Assembly (NCBI GenBank): GCA_025890175.1
Contig: JANPYM010000004.1
Location: 1,247,134-1,311,133, forward strand
Source of the DNA: Ciborinia camelliae
Taxonomy: Eukaryota; Ascomycota; Leotiomycetes; Helotiales; Sclerotiniaceae
Direction: 5' to 3'
Length of the DNA stretch: 64,000 nucleotides
The position numbers were made by a program, and so were the translations under genes. Under the pieces are notes generated by a model, which was not told the DNA's origin, ran no database searches, and was given only the letters and a program-made list of their open reading frames with translations. Below are positions 21,829-33,736 of the stretch, piece by piece. Position 1 is the first letter of the stretch, and each line of letters opens with the position of its first letter.

Positions 21829-22525
21829 CATATAATTCAAATCCATTTTAAATCATCAGAGCACACATCTACATGTATTTCGACGTAAGAACCCCCTCGC
21901 AGAATTATGAGGTAAATGGAGTCAGAATTGAAATGAATGAAGATAATTGTTATCCAAATGGTTTATATGCCACCTAGTATGGTAGGTAAGAGTGATGGGT
22001 CTATCTTGTGAGATGAAAAGGAAGGAGACGTGGACTAAGAGTCTCCGTGTAGGCGAAAAGGGGGGCTAGATATGGTATCGGTAGATTTATATTTATAGTC
22101 CTATCCCATTTAAACAATAAACCATCGCTAATTCATTTCACTTGAAATGATTGAAACGAAACGAGAGATATCTAAGATACCTTTGCGGACAAATGATTTG
22201 AATACACCAATATCGGGATCCTCACCTTATCCGCTTGTACAGAGGCAGCGAGTGAGACATTCAAAACAAGAGAAGGATTGCACTTTCTCACAGAAACAGA
22301 AGAGTGATTCTCCTAAGTGATCTCAAATGGAACAGGCCTAAACTTGGCCGAAAAATAGTATTTATCTCATCAATAATATAAGTCAACCCCCGGATTGTAA
22401 CACTAGCGCCTGTTAATGCAAATTGCTACGCTCCTCCCTGCCTCCCAGTCTATCTCCATTTTCCCATCCTAGAGAAATGTTTCGGGATTTGTGAATGTGT
22501 TGATGTCAAGATGGTTGAGGTGATC
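21829..22525. other. intergenic, no gene recognised
   Basis: About 700 bp downstream of both flanking genes (convergent). AT-rich; no supported feature. Confidence 0.45.
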
Positions 22526-24024
22526 TCAGCTTACGTCTGGAAGTCGAACTGCTATGTCTCCTGATTGGGTAATGTAGCGAACCCAAGGGAGGGATGGATA
22601 TTGTAGCTATTGAAGGGGTTAGTAAATAGTATTAAAGTTATTCAAAAAAACAGACTAACCTTTGGCTCAATAATCTTCAAATACCTAACTTGAATACCAC
22701 TTGTCGTGAAATATGGGATCTCAAATTTCACACTAATTGGTCTCTTTGCTCCTTTACCGCCAACACCACCCATACTTCCTCCAAATCCTCCGGTCATTCC
22801 ACCTCCATGTTCGTCATCACCCTTCACACTCGGTAATCCTAGCTCTGCTCTCATCAAGAATTCTTTACTGCCTCCAAATTGCTTGATCTTCCATACTATT
22901 GCTGACTTTTCTGGTGCGTAGTGTACAGATCCAATATTTGTGCGGAATCGTGGGGAATCGGCATCTTCTGGAACTGGAACCGTTATTTCGACATTGTTAG
23001 CTGTGCTGCGGCGCTTGAATTGCGCTTTGGCTTTAAGCATATATTCGATTCTTGATCCAGAATGCGATTCCACGATACATTCAACCCAGATCAATGGTTT
23101 GACGGCAGTGTTTAGACGGTAAGACATCAATTCGAATTCTCCATCGGGTGGAATAAACGAGATAGTTCTATCGTTTTCGAAGCGTGAAAGACGGACACAT
23201 TGATGGAACTTCACATCCTCCATTTCAATGGCTTTCCCTCGAGTCGCGCGCCCAGTAGTTTCAAACATTACTTTATCGTTCAAACCTAATCGCAATTCCG
23301 GCATACCGGAAAGGTAACATTTCATTTTTATGGCACCCAGAATCTCGGACCGCAGAACATTTCCGTTCGACGATACCAGTAAATTGAGTGATTCGACCAC
23401 ATCGAGGAAGACTTCGTTTTTCCTGTATCGAATTCCTTCCGATCTCCATGATACTGCATTTGTAACGGCTATAGGGGGACGGGCTTGGATCTCTAATTTA
23501 TGTGATTCTTGTGTAATATACTCTTGTAGAATTTTAGATTCGGTGGTTTGTGGATACCCAAAGTCCATCATTTCGTCCAGGAGTTCATAGATAATGACGA
23601 AATTGTCTCGAATGGATTCTTCCTCAAGTTCTTTGAAATACTCGGTGAAGACTTCGACTATTTTGTGGAGGAAAAGGAGGATTTCGGCTGCATTTGTGTT
23701 GCGTTTGGTGAGGGCTAGGAGGTAGAGGTTGTTATGGCGGATATAGAGGTACTTGGAACAAGTCAGAAACTGCGATCGCAGATGGATAGGAGTGAGAATA
23801 TACATTTATCCCTTCGTCTGAGAAACATGGTGGCACTGCGGAGCTCTCTTCTTCTGCCTCGCTCAAGAGTACCGGGAACTTCTCAACCGCGGACATAGGA
23901 ATATCTCCTCTATAATTTCGGGCGAGGAGGGTCTGCAGTATTGCGTCAACATTGTTCAGAAGTCAAATCATCATAGACAATATACCTTGCCCTTCAAATC
24001 GAGAAAGAAGACAGCAGATGCCAT
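22526..24024 (-). CDS. APM1: AP-1 clathrin adaptor complex subunit mu
   Basis: Medium chain of the AP-1 adaptor, which selects tyrosine-motif cargo for clathrin vesicles at the trans-Golgi and endosomes. Exons (minus): 23986-24024, 23804-23932, 22660-23751, 22526-22606; 446 aa, the usual length. It starts MASAVFFLDLKGK and continues TLLARNYRGDIPMSAVEKFP, the longin-like N-domain. The mu homology domain begins around AVSWRSEGIRYRKNEVFLDV, with EILGAIKMKCYLSGMPELRL and LSRFENDRTISFIPPDGEFE. It ends LPWVRYITQSGDIAVRLP. All introns are phase 0 and lie at clean GTATAT/GTTAGT donors. AP-1 rather than AP-2 is supported by ISFIPPDGEFELMSYR and the ITQSGDI end. Confidence 0.94.
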
Positions 24025-25704
24025 ATTGACAAGTAGGTAATCAAAGAAAGGAAAGAGATGATAATATTGATGATAGAAAGGTGTGCCAAGTTGGCCGGTA
24101 TTATCTCATCAATAAATTCGTTATCATTCGTGAATTTGGTATAAATTATGAAGTATGAATTCGTCCTGATATTTTGGATTGGAATTGGCTTGAGCTGTCC
24201 TTTCTTTGCCTTGAAGTGTGTTCAGTTGAATAATACGAGTAGGGATAGGTAGCCCCACGTTAAGCTTCCCCCTTCAAGATTAAATAATTGATAGATTGGA
24301 TCTCCAGCCTTCCCAGGTTTCAAGGTCCCAAACCAAACTAGTGAAGCTGTGAACATCCGTCCATTATTACCTGGGTAGGTACCTGACCTATTATTGACTG
24401 AATCAAGGCGGTCAACTGGTGTTCTTACCAATAAACGAACTAAGCTTAAAGTATACTAGCTTGGAAACGGCAGAATCTAGTGAGTTTAAATATCTTTCGC
24501 TTTGATGAAAACTTCTTCCTTTTTTCTTCAACGCGCCCTTTTAGACAGTGCAACTCAATCACATAAATATAACTTGTATTGGCATTCTGTCAATACTTAT
24601 CTTGTTTCCCATTGATGTAGTTAGCGATTTCGCGGCGCGGAGACGGATATCAAAGGTACCATAAGAGCTGGCCGGGCATTGTCTTTGACAATAGGTTGCC
24701 TGGGCGGCGTCAGAGGGACCATACATATGAACGGAAGAGAGAAGCAGTTCATTTCTGCTGCAGCCTGCTGCTATACAATACAATCAATAGAAAAATACAA
24801 GAGCCATTGTGGCGATTTTAACCATCATTCAATTGGTTTTTTGCTCCGATGTGATATTTATTACTTGCTTGAAGAGTTCTATTGGTATTGATACTTATTA
24901 TATGGGAGGGGAGGGTGTATTTTGCTGCGACGGGTTACGATATGAAATGACTTGCAGAATGCGGGATACATGTTGGATGTATTCCTTACTTGTTACATGG
25001 TTTGGCTCGTCTCATGAAGTCGACGATAATAAATACCCTTAAGATCAGCTTGCTTGCTTGATAGCTTGATATCAGAATAACTACAACTACAATAAAAGGG
25101 ACCATCAACCTCTTGATCAAAAACTTCCAAAAGCATCAAAATTTCATTTTTTTTTTCATAGGACTACGGATCCCAAATTGATTCGGACACGACCCTCCAA
25201 TGACCATGACCAAACCATTTGGATGACCACAACCATGGGTTTTGCTTACCGAGCCAGCCAGAAGCAATCAAGATGGTCACATGTGAATGCTTTTTCAAAC
25301 GAATACCTCCTCCCATCACTTCCTTCGATTTGTTTGCGCCGCCATGTGAATTTGCGACAATTATACAAATGAAAGAAAGGGGAAATGGGAAGAGAAATAT
25401 AGTTCGACTGGATCTGGGGAATTTGTATTAACAAGGAGTAAATTTGCCTCGTTTGTTTTCATCGGAATCCTCTTTACCAAGATTTTAAAAATCATCCATC
25501 ATATCATCTTATCGTATCACAAGCAAAAATCCCCCGAATAGTCGACTATCAACTCAACGAGTGCGACCTTTACAATCCTTCGCAGACGCTACTGTTATTT
25601 TCAGCGGTACGGAGTACACATATGCCAACTATTAATTGCCAAGTTTCATTATTCACGACCAAATTGCAACAATATTCGCAAAATCGTCGGCGTTTGATAT
25701 CAAA
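24025..25704. promoter_or_regulatory. divergent intergenic region APM1/OPI1
   Basis: The 1.68 kb between two divergent genes. A long T run lies at about 25146-25156. The last 250 bp probably contain the OPI1 5' UTR. No supported ORF. Confidence 0.4.
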
Positions 25705-27480
25705 ATGGAGCACGATCACATGTTAGGAGAATGCCCCCCATCCTACTCATCTCACGATCCTCAAACCATAAATCTACCTTCCGTGCCCACTGCAGACCCC
25801 CCACCCATCCATCATGAGCGAGTCCTGCCTCCTTTGCCTCTTGTGTTTGCAGAGGCGAAACATCGGCAAGAATCAGCTGCAGAAGTACCATTGACATGGC
25901 CGTCTTCGAATCCTTTAACCGCGTATTATCAACCCGGCCCCTCACAGCTATCGCCTAAAACAACAACAAGAAGAAGTACAGATTCACCGAGCGGTATGGA
26001 CTTAGATTTATCTGACAATAGAGCAAGGCGGGGAGGGAGTGTGCTGTCTATAGACGATCCAGATGTGCGACTTGCTGCTGAAGCATTAGGAGATCTCCGA
26101 GCCGGTACGTTTTGGGAAGAATTTTTGAAGAATCCTGCACTAATTTCGTTGGCAGATTTTATACAGTCCCCTCCTCACCATCACAATAATCCGTCTACGA
26201 ACTCGCCTCGATTCCAACAAGAAAGATCTACACAGCCAGAACCTCTCCTCTCACTCCTTACCACATCCCACCCCCTCATTGGTAACGCGATAGGCGGCTC
26301 TTTATCCGCATACTCAGCTTCCAAGAATTATAGTCCCCGCTTCAAGTCTAGTGCAGAATATGTCGAAAGGAGGATTACTCCAGTTGTCAATACAATCAAT
26401 TCCGTTAATCGCATTACTGGAGTTGAAGGGGGTGTGCGTTGGTTCCTTGGTGGTCGTCGACCGAGTCCTCATGGACCCCTCGATACTGAATCCGATTCCC
26501 CTTCTCATAAACGCCGGAAAGTCAATACTTCTTCTCCATCCGACCTGGAAGGTCAGCCAATGCAATTTGAGACACAATTTGATCAACAGCGGCGTCGTCG
26601 TCCTAGTCAGGTATCCACCACGGATAGCCTTCCTGCATATGATGATCATCGCAGTCCTAGCTACGAGGCCACACAACAAGCTTTGATACCATCAAATAGA
26701 AGATCTGATGAAGCCGTATCCCCTGGAAGCTCATGGCAATCTCGCCTTGTCCTTTCGACCTCAGGACTTAGTGTCGCCATGTCGGAAGAGTCGCTTCGAA
26801 GCCTGAAATATTGCCTCAGTTGGATTCGCTGGGCAAATGAGCATATCGGAAAGCTTATCGTGGCATTGAAATCAGCTTTAGAGCAATACGACAAGTCCGG
26901 CACCATTGCTGACACCCCCTTTGCCGACAAAGGAGATGGCAATAATCAACGACAGATGGTCCTTCACACAGATGACCAACGTTCGGCATTGAGTGCCAAG
27001 ATTGCGCAATTAAACAAAGACGTTTTAAAGACTTTGAAGGAGGTGGTGGATATTGTGTCAAAATACGCTGGTGGTGCTCTACCTGAAAATGCGAGAGACC
27101 TAGTGCGTAAACACTTGACGTCCTTACCTCGACGGTTTCAGATCGCAAATTCCGTCTCAAATGGCGAAAACAGAGGTCACCGGGATGGAGATAGTGATGC
27201 TAAGGAAGGTGCACAGAGAGTCATGGTATTGGCGAAGGAGGGTTTGGACATGATGACTCAAGTGTCAGGCGTTTTAGACGGAACGATAGTTAGTGCAGAA
27301 GAATGGTGCGAAAAGCTAGGCCGAAAGAAGCGGGAAGAGAGAGAATCTGCTACTCAGCAGGACGAGAAAATGACAAATGACGGAAGTGAAATTAGGAGGA
27401 TGGAAATATTACCCATCACCAGTGGGGATGTCAAGTTGGGCTATACAGGTTTCAGTGAAGAGAGGCCCACACTCGTTTGA
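25705..27480 (+). CDS. OPI1: Opi1-family transcriptional repressor of phospholipid synthesis genes
   Basis: In yeast, Opi1 sits at the ER bound to phosphatidic acid and the VAP protein Scs2, and on inositol supply enters the nucleus to repress INO1 and other UASino genes. This single-exon gene encodes 591 aa from the first ATG (TCAAAATGG context); the open frame extends 23 codons further upstream without ATG. The conserved part begins DDPDVRLAAEALGDLR, then HPLIGNAIGGSLSAYSASKN and VERRITPVVNTINSVNRI, and later LSVAMSEESLRSLKYCLSWI with WANEHIGKLI, all features of the Opi1 family. Basic HKRRKV at about residue 270 could be the nuclear signal. Pro/Ser/His-rich linkers separate the parts. Confidence 0.9.
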   Translation: MEHDHMLGECPPSYSSHDPQTINLPSVPTADPPPIHHERVLPPLPLVFAEAKHRQESAAEVPLTWPSSNPLTAYYQPGPSQLSPKTTTRRSTDSPSGMDLDLSDNRARRGGSVLSIDDPDVRLAAEALGDLRAGTFWEEFLKNPALISLADFIQSPPHHHNNPSTNSPRFQQERSTQPEPLLSLLTTSHPLIGNAIGGSLSAYSASKNYSPRFKSSAEYVERRITPVVNTINSVNRITGVEGGVRWFLGGRRPSPHGPLDTESDSPSHKRRKVNTSSPSDLEGQPMQFETQFDQQRRRRPSQVSTTDSLPAYDDHRSPSYEATQQALIPSNRRSDEAVSPGSSWQSRLVLSTSGLSVAMSEESLRSLKYCLSWIRWANEHIGKLIVALKSALEQYDKSGTIADTPFADKGDGNNQRQMVLHTDDQRSALSAKIAQLNKDVLKTLKEVVDIVSKYAGGALPENARDLVRKHLTSLPRRFQIANSVSNGENRGHRDGDSDAKEGAQRVMVLAKEGLDMMTQVSGVLDGTIVSAEEWCEKLGRKKREERESATQQDEKMTNDGSEIRRMEILPITSGDVKLGYTGFSEERPTLV

Positions 27481-29324
27481 GAGCTTGATACACTCTTTTG
27501 GTCTGTATTTCCTTTTCAGTGCTGAACAACATTCTTCCAGTGGTGGAGTATTATGGATTGGGATTGGAAAGAATTGAACATTGGCGTGTTGGTATTTGAA
27601 GGCAAATCTTAGGCGTCAGCCTGTGAAACGGGAGAAATTGGGAAATGAGAAAGGGCGCAATCCCTTTGGTTCAATGATGTAGTCTTGTTAGATACCATAT
27701 TCCTTGGGTTTTTAGTGCAAAACGATTTTTGGGACTTGTTTCTGTCGGATCACCTCGGTGGTATTATTGATTGTTGATATCAACGTGGTATAAAAGTAGT
27801 ATATTATAAAAGCATGCAGATCGATCGTAGATCGATCTGCGAGGGCTTATATGCCCGCGTAGCGGGCATGTCGGCCCCGCGCGCCGGTGAATCTGCCCTG
27901 CAGATTCACTGGTATCGCAACAGTTTCTTTTGCTTGAATCAAAAGATAGAAAAGTGTAGTGTGCAAGCTTATCTCATTGGTTACAAATACAAGATTTTCG
28001 TTAACAAATGTGGTTGTACAAGTCGAAACAGAATAATGAGGCTAGATGGGTATTATCTATACATTTTGAACTCAGTCTCCTCAGTCTTACCCCGTTTTCG
28101 CTAAACGCATCGCATCGTGCTCGCTTGCTTCACATTTCTGTAAAACAGAACAAACCCTAAAGAGTCTCAATAACATATCATAGAATTAGACAGATACAGA
28201 TCAATACATACATATACATACATACAACCTCTCATAGCCACGTCTCCAGATTCCATGTTTCCATAAAAGGTAAAAGGTAAAAGGGGGGCATCTCTGGTAA
28301 ATTGTAATAAGCGATGTGCTTTAGTCAGCCAACCAATTCAACACCACGGTATTGATGGCTCGTACCAAGAACCGCACTCATAATTACGAGAGAAGAATTT
28401 AACTCAAACTAATATGCGTTAAATAATGGCTTGCCTTTTGATTGGAGATTACTGGATTAGAGGATATCTCGATGTGATTGTGGAGGCTTGGCTGATGTAC
28501 TTGTAGTGGCTACCTACATCTAGATTCAATGGTCGAATACCTCTTATTTCATACGAGCCATTGATTTCCCATGATTCTTGTATGTTACCGTCGATTAGAG
28601 TACCCCGATGATGAAGGAATGAAACTAATCGAGATCCTGGTTGAGAATTCGAAGGTCTGTTTTGGTGCTTGGCAAAGAAGCATTGCTCGCCGTATTTTTG
28701 AGGAGATATCTCTGAAATATTGGTGGTATGAAGCCTCTATGAATGTAAAACACACTTGCTATTTCTCGCCTGTTGCTCGGTATTAACGTCGATTTCAAAT
28801 ATGATCAAGTGAGGTTGCAATCTTCCTCATAACAGCATCTTCTGATTTAGAATGTGACTAGTGTTTAACGATAGATGCAGATACCTCTTCCCTAGGTACT
28901 TGCTCGACTTCCTATTGCTCTGGTCTCGTAGACAGTGCTGTATTTCTTTGATAAAACGGCAGTTTATATTGACTACTTGGTGTAGCCACTATCACCTTAG
29001 GGTATTGCTTATATCTAAACTATAAAAGAGTTTACAAATCCAGATGATACACCGAGATGCTGCTCTATAAGGGTCATAATGGAACTTTGAAGATAGAGAA
29101 TCTTTGCATTGCATTCTATAAAATCTGTTGATATAAAATAGTTCTACATACACTAGCTCGCTCGATACATAATAATAACAAGTTCAATAAAATCTATCAA
29201 ATTCATCTAAATACTAGCCCACATATCGCATATAAGTGATATCCCCGGTAGTTTCCCTCACGCTATATCATTCCAACTCCCAACAACTGTCTAGTTTTAA
29301 AGGACGATGGTGTTTACTTGATAC
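27481..29324. other. intergenic region carrying a GC-rich hairpin cluster
   Basis: About 1.85 kb between the 3' ends of OPI1 and the receptor gene at 29325. The only striking content is the hairpin cluster at 27773-27909. Short open frames near 27814 and 28571 have no recognisable features. Confidence 0.5.
27773..27909. repeat. cluster of perfect palindromes/hairpins
   Basis: Within 137 bp: a 12-bp palindrome GTTGATATCAAC (27773-27784); a hairpin with 11-bp perfect arms around loop GTA (27816-27840); a hairpin with 8-bp arms ATGCCCGC/GCGGGCAT and loop GTA (27851-27869); and a hairpin with 10-bp arms GTGAATCTGC/GCAGATTCAC and loop CCT (27887-27909). A smaller CGGC/GCCG pair lies between the last two. 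The block is GC-rich in AT-rich surroundings. Confidence 0.9.
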
Positions 29325-30990
29325 TCAAACGTGGCTCTTCTCAACATCTACCACAGTTTCTTTGAGAATAGACTCGTCCCTATCCCTTATAACTCGTTTT
29401 GGCGATGATGGTTTATCATCGCCGCTAGACCATGGAGATTTGAATTGCGATTTAGAACCATTCGATCCCGATTTTCTAAAACTGCTCGTGAATGAATTGA
29501 GTTTTGATATAGTCTTGTGCGCGAGAGGTCGCAGGGCTGGAATACAAGCGATGATGATTCCAACATAGAGTTCCATTAAGCTGAAGTAACCTACTGGAAC
29601 ATAATCCCCTAAATTTGATGCTTAGTTGGATGTGAAAATATCGGCTTGAAAATACTTACACGTTATGTTTGAAGTGTCGGCAAATTCACCGATATTTGCG
29701 AGACGTGTGATACTAACTGCTGTGACACTGTTGCGAGCATTAGTACCGAGCTGCAAGGTTAAGGGGCAATAACCTTACAATAATCCCAAGGAGAACATGC
29801 AAATGACCGTGAGTTTTTTTTGCCAGCCCATCATCAATTGACTGAGTTTCCATATCGGCAAAGCAATGACCAAGATATCCAGTGTGACGTTAAAGGATGC
29901 ATTCATCAACACCTGGAGGTGAAAATTGCTGCAATGACCTTTGTGTAACTTATCCCACTGATGCCATGCGTAATTGACGGGAGTACACTGGAAAATAGTT
30001 GCAACTGTGAAGCTAATTCCATAACCGACGCAAAGTGCCAATGTGCCATAGACCCAGTATAGATAAGGCTTCACAGGGAATAGCCTAATATATAGTAGGC
30101 AGAAAGAAATCTTGATTGTTGCTATTGCTGCGTTGTAGAGAACTTCGCTAATATAGTAAAACTGAGAAACATTAGTCAGGGCTGAGAAAACTAATTGAGT
30201 ATACTGGTGCTACATACCTTGAGAATATCTGTTATGTTCTGAGGTGGCAATGTCCATATATCTTTGCCTAGGCCAAGATTCGCCACTGATCATCCCATTA
30301 GCATATCCACCCTCTGTGATGAAACCTCTTATAGCCATGAGAGACTTACAAATAACCGAGATAGGTATAGTTGGAATCATGAGTAACTGATTGAAATCAG
30401 TGAAAAGTTAAGCGAAAAATGTATCTTGGACCTTACCACCGTGACAAGTAATGCCCAATCCTCCGACTCCCATGTTCTAAAGCTTAAGGCAGTTGTTAAA
30501 CACCGCAAAAAGTAGAACCCAAGTGCCAAACCACCGCCAATCAGGCCCACGAGTTCCGCCGTTAATGTCCTGTCGCGCACTGGGGCACTGCACAAAGTTT
30601 CTGTGACGTTTTTGGTGGCTTTGAAGGGTTAGTTTGATTGCTCAAGAGGAATATAAAAGTTGATGTCACTTACTGAGAAGCTCGGGGATGGTACAAGTCT
30701 TTTGAGCACACAATGTGACGTTACTTTGAAGTGCTTTGTTGGTACAAATACACTCTACATCTGTCGGGGAACATCCAGACGAAGGAAGAATCTGGGCTGT
30801 GCATATGAGCTGTGCTACTGTCAGAAACTCGTCAAAGCATGAGATCAATGTTCAAACTTACCGCACATCTTGGATAGGCAGCCGAAGCAGCCGCCAAGAG
30901 GGCTGTAGAGTTTTGCGATTCGACGGTGACAGCCATGCTGGCGACAGCCAGGCTGACTATCATAGCCATGATACTCTGGAAAAATTTCAT
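29325..30990 (-). CDS. CFEM-domain seven-helix receptor (PTH11-type GPCR-like)
   Basis: Plasma-membrane receptor-like protein with an extracellular eight-Cys CFEM domain. The prototype, Pth11 of Magnaporthe, acts in host-surface sensing. Exons (minus): 30862-30990, 30674-30809, 30437-30618, 30350-30386, 30218-30285, 29779-30161, 29660-29727, 29325-29608; 428 aa, all joining in frame. The start MKFFQSIMAMIVSLAVASMA is a signal peptide. CFEM cysteines run CALIC...SSGCSPTDVECIC...LCAQKTC...LCSAP, eight in all. Helices begin at ELVGLIGGGLALGFYFLRCL. FYYISEVLYNAAIATIKISF and PVKPYLYWVYGTLALCVGYG follow, and the last helix is around MELYVGIIIACIPALRPL. Acceptor choice for exon 7 (29727) gives SLGLFVTAVSITRLA and has a TACTAAT branch site. 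Confidence 0.88.
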
Positions 30991-33736
30991 ATTGCAGGGA
31001 GTTCTCTGTCCGTATTCTATTCCGAAAATTCAATATCTATAAAGACATCTATAAAGTCAAAAGAGTAAACCTTACCAACTGTAAACAGAAGTATCTTCTG
31101 AGGAAACGAGGGAGGTTTAATGTACTCAAGTCTCAATAAAGAAGAAGTCTATTATTGGTGTTCAACACGAGAAACCCACGTTTTTTCTCGGAGAATTTAC
31201 TTCTAAACTACCAAAAGGCTTTTCGCACTAATCAAGATACAGAAGTTGACTTGGATATTCAACATGGATATTTGTCTTTCAGATCTGATTTCAACTGACC
31301 AATGAACTTGGCTTCGTCGTTGAATGCATAAACTTCTCTTCCTCTAATTGGGTAGATCCATGTGTTGCCACTTCTTCCTAGATCATTTCTTGGCTATTTG
31401 GATATTCTACTTTCCCCCATTAAGCTGGAGTTTGGAGAGCAGTTGAAAGGAAATTAATCAAAGTAGCCATGAATGGTTGACTCCCTCGGCCACACCGTGA
31501 ATGCAATTCTGTGACCAAGATGCATACCACTTTTGCAGACGGGTATTGAGTACAGCTTCACAAAGCATCGGAGTATGACGTCCACCAGGTAAGAAAAGTT
31601 GACAGTCGTATCAAAATCAAGCATATAATACTGAGTGTTGGTGAGCCACACCGCGAGGAATATAGGCGGCACTTCCATGACCCATGGTGATACGTGTCGC
31701 CAGCCTCTATACCCAGAGAAAGGAGGGACCGGTCTCCTTGGTTTTCTTTGTCTTGCGAGCAATAGAGAATTATTCTTTTTGCAATCAAAATGTCCCATAT
31801 TCCGAACATTGAACATAATCGATGTCATTTCTTGTCAGATCGCTAATTTTTTCTATAATCGGAAATCTTTCCAGAATCTTTGTAAAATCCTTCTAGAGAA
31901 TTTCTAAAAGTGTTTTAGAGCTCTTCTAAAGCCCCTCTGAAGCCTTTCTAGAATTCTTCTAGATCCGATATCCGTTCTCTTTGTCTTTAAAATCACGAGG
32001 GCAAGATGGCGCGATTTCGACCAATAGTAGAGAAGATAAAGATGCATCGATATTGTTGAATTGCAATTTCTTGATACAGCATTTCATTGGCTCTGAAAAA
32101 ATTGCCATTGAATGAAGAGGAAGGAGATTCAAATGTTTTTGTTAGCTTCGTGGAGATGAGCCAGCAAGCGAATTGGCATCCTTATTAGCATGCCTCAATA
32201 TCCGAAATTCTTCATGTGAAAACAAATCCAAGTAGATTCCTTGAATATTTTGGTTATTTCGGCCAAGGTTGCTAGCTTTCGTGTAAATATCAATAGTATA
32301 TCTGAATACTTAGAATTCTTTTTCTTCACATTTTCCAATCCCAATGCAAAATTAGACAGATAGTCTTCAATTTTGTCAAAGAACCATTTGACAAATAGAG
32401 CTTGTTTGTGTCTTTGTTGCCATTGAATTTAGCCTAGCAATTTTCATCTGATGCTATGTTCATCAATATTCTTTTTCTTTTTCGAAGATAGTTCGAGGAT
32501 TGTTCTAGAAGACGGGAACCGCAAGGTTCTTTGTGACTAAAAAAAGAAAAAAAAACCTCCAGCCTCTGATGCCTCCAAAAAAAGAAGTCGATCTTTATCT
32601 GAGTGAGCTGATTTAGCGGGCAGAAGAGATCGTTTGAGACGAGTTTTGGCAAGTAGATAAGCGATTGAGATTGAGGAGGGAGGGAGGAAGTGATCCGGGA
32701 GGACCACGGAAAGCATTGATGTCTCTGCGTCACAATCAGATTCATATCAAGAATCGAATTATGATTGTTGATTGCCCAACGGTTGGTTGCTATTCAGATT
32801 CAACTTCGCGGCATCTTATCCGGATGTCGTCGTTGATTTCCGCATTATCACGTGGAATACACGTGATATATTATCACATGCCTTACCTACTCATAGGAAT
32901 CCTGATCAATGATCTAGAATGTACGCTTGGACCCTTTTCGTCTTTGCTACCCATTCTCAAGTTCCCCCGCGATTAATATTGTCAAAAACCTCCAATTATC
33001 TTCACATGTACCGGTATAAGATAACCCGATAACATCTGCATACCTTAATAACTCCTTCAAATGAAAAGGCCTAGGAAGACATGAGACAGTGGTTATGTTA
33101 TTGTTGGTGGATTTTTCCAGACGGCTAAAGGTTCTTTGATTTTGAGCTTTCGATACCTACCTAGTAAGTAGTTCTCAAATCAATCGACTCTGCTCAAATT
33201 TGTAATCTTACTAACCTTATCAAGGTCCTCGTACTTCACCTGGGCAATGAAATCCCGCCTGCAGCTGCAGCTCAGCCGCTCAGCCGCTGGCATGGATATC
33301 TTTCAAGAGATTACCTACCTAGGCAGTTAGCTAGTAGCTAGGTACCTTGAATTTGTGTGTAATCGAATCCATATTTGAAGATAAACCTTATCACATCCAT
33401 CTAGATAACCACAATGGAGCCAATAGGATGTCTGCATATGATTATCATCGTTCCTTACCCCAATGTCGCTCATGAGGAGCAGAAAAATGGTTCTATATTG
33501 ATTTTTGAATGCTGGCTGCAGGTTACCGATCACTTGGTCCAGCCGTCCCTGGGTTACTGCCGCGGGTACTTGCCGACATCAATTCCGCTGTCCTCGATAG
33601 AAAATTTATATATTTCGCATGTGCTTTTCTAGATGAACTTACGTTGCTTTTCATAAAGTATACTCATAGTCAACTTTGCAAATCTTCTTATTGAAAGAGT
33701 ATCAAGCGTTGAGAGTTCCAAAGACCTCCCGTGAGA
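30991..33736. other. long intergenic region, divergent promoters
   Basis: About 2.7 kb between two divergent genes. It includes an array of TTCTAGA/TTCTAAA-like motifs (31868-31967), an inverted pair of CACGTG sites (32846-32868), and short GCTGCAGCTCAGCCGCT repeats near 33260. Open frames near 31454-31907 and 32434-32976 show no family features. Confidence 0.45.
32846..32868. promoter_or_regulatory. inverted pair of CACGTG E-boxes
   Basis: TATCACGTG and CACGTGATA form a perfect 9-bp inverted repeat around GAATA. CACGTG is the classical bHLH site. The nearest gene downstream is the permease, about 870 bp away. Binding is inferred only. Confidence 0.45.

Noticed and set aside
27814..28104. 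96-codon ORF over the hairpin cluster
   Set aside because: Its first third is made of palindromic arms and the rest is featureless. Palindromes readily yield open frames by chance.
31454..32976. Several 80-124-codon ORFs upstream of the permease
   Set aside because: Overlapping on both strands, no domain, no paired splice sites, and low-complexity AT-rich context.
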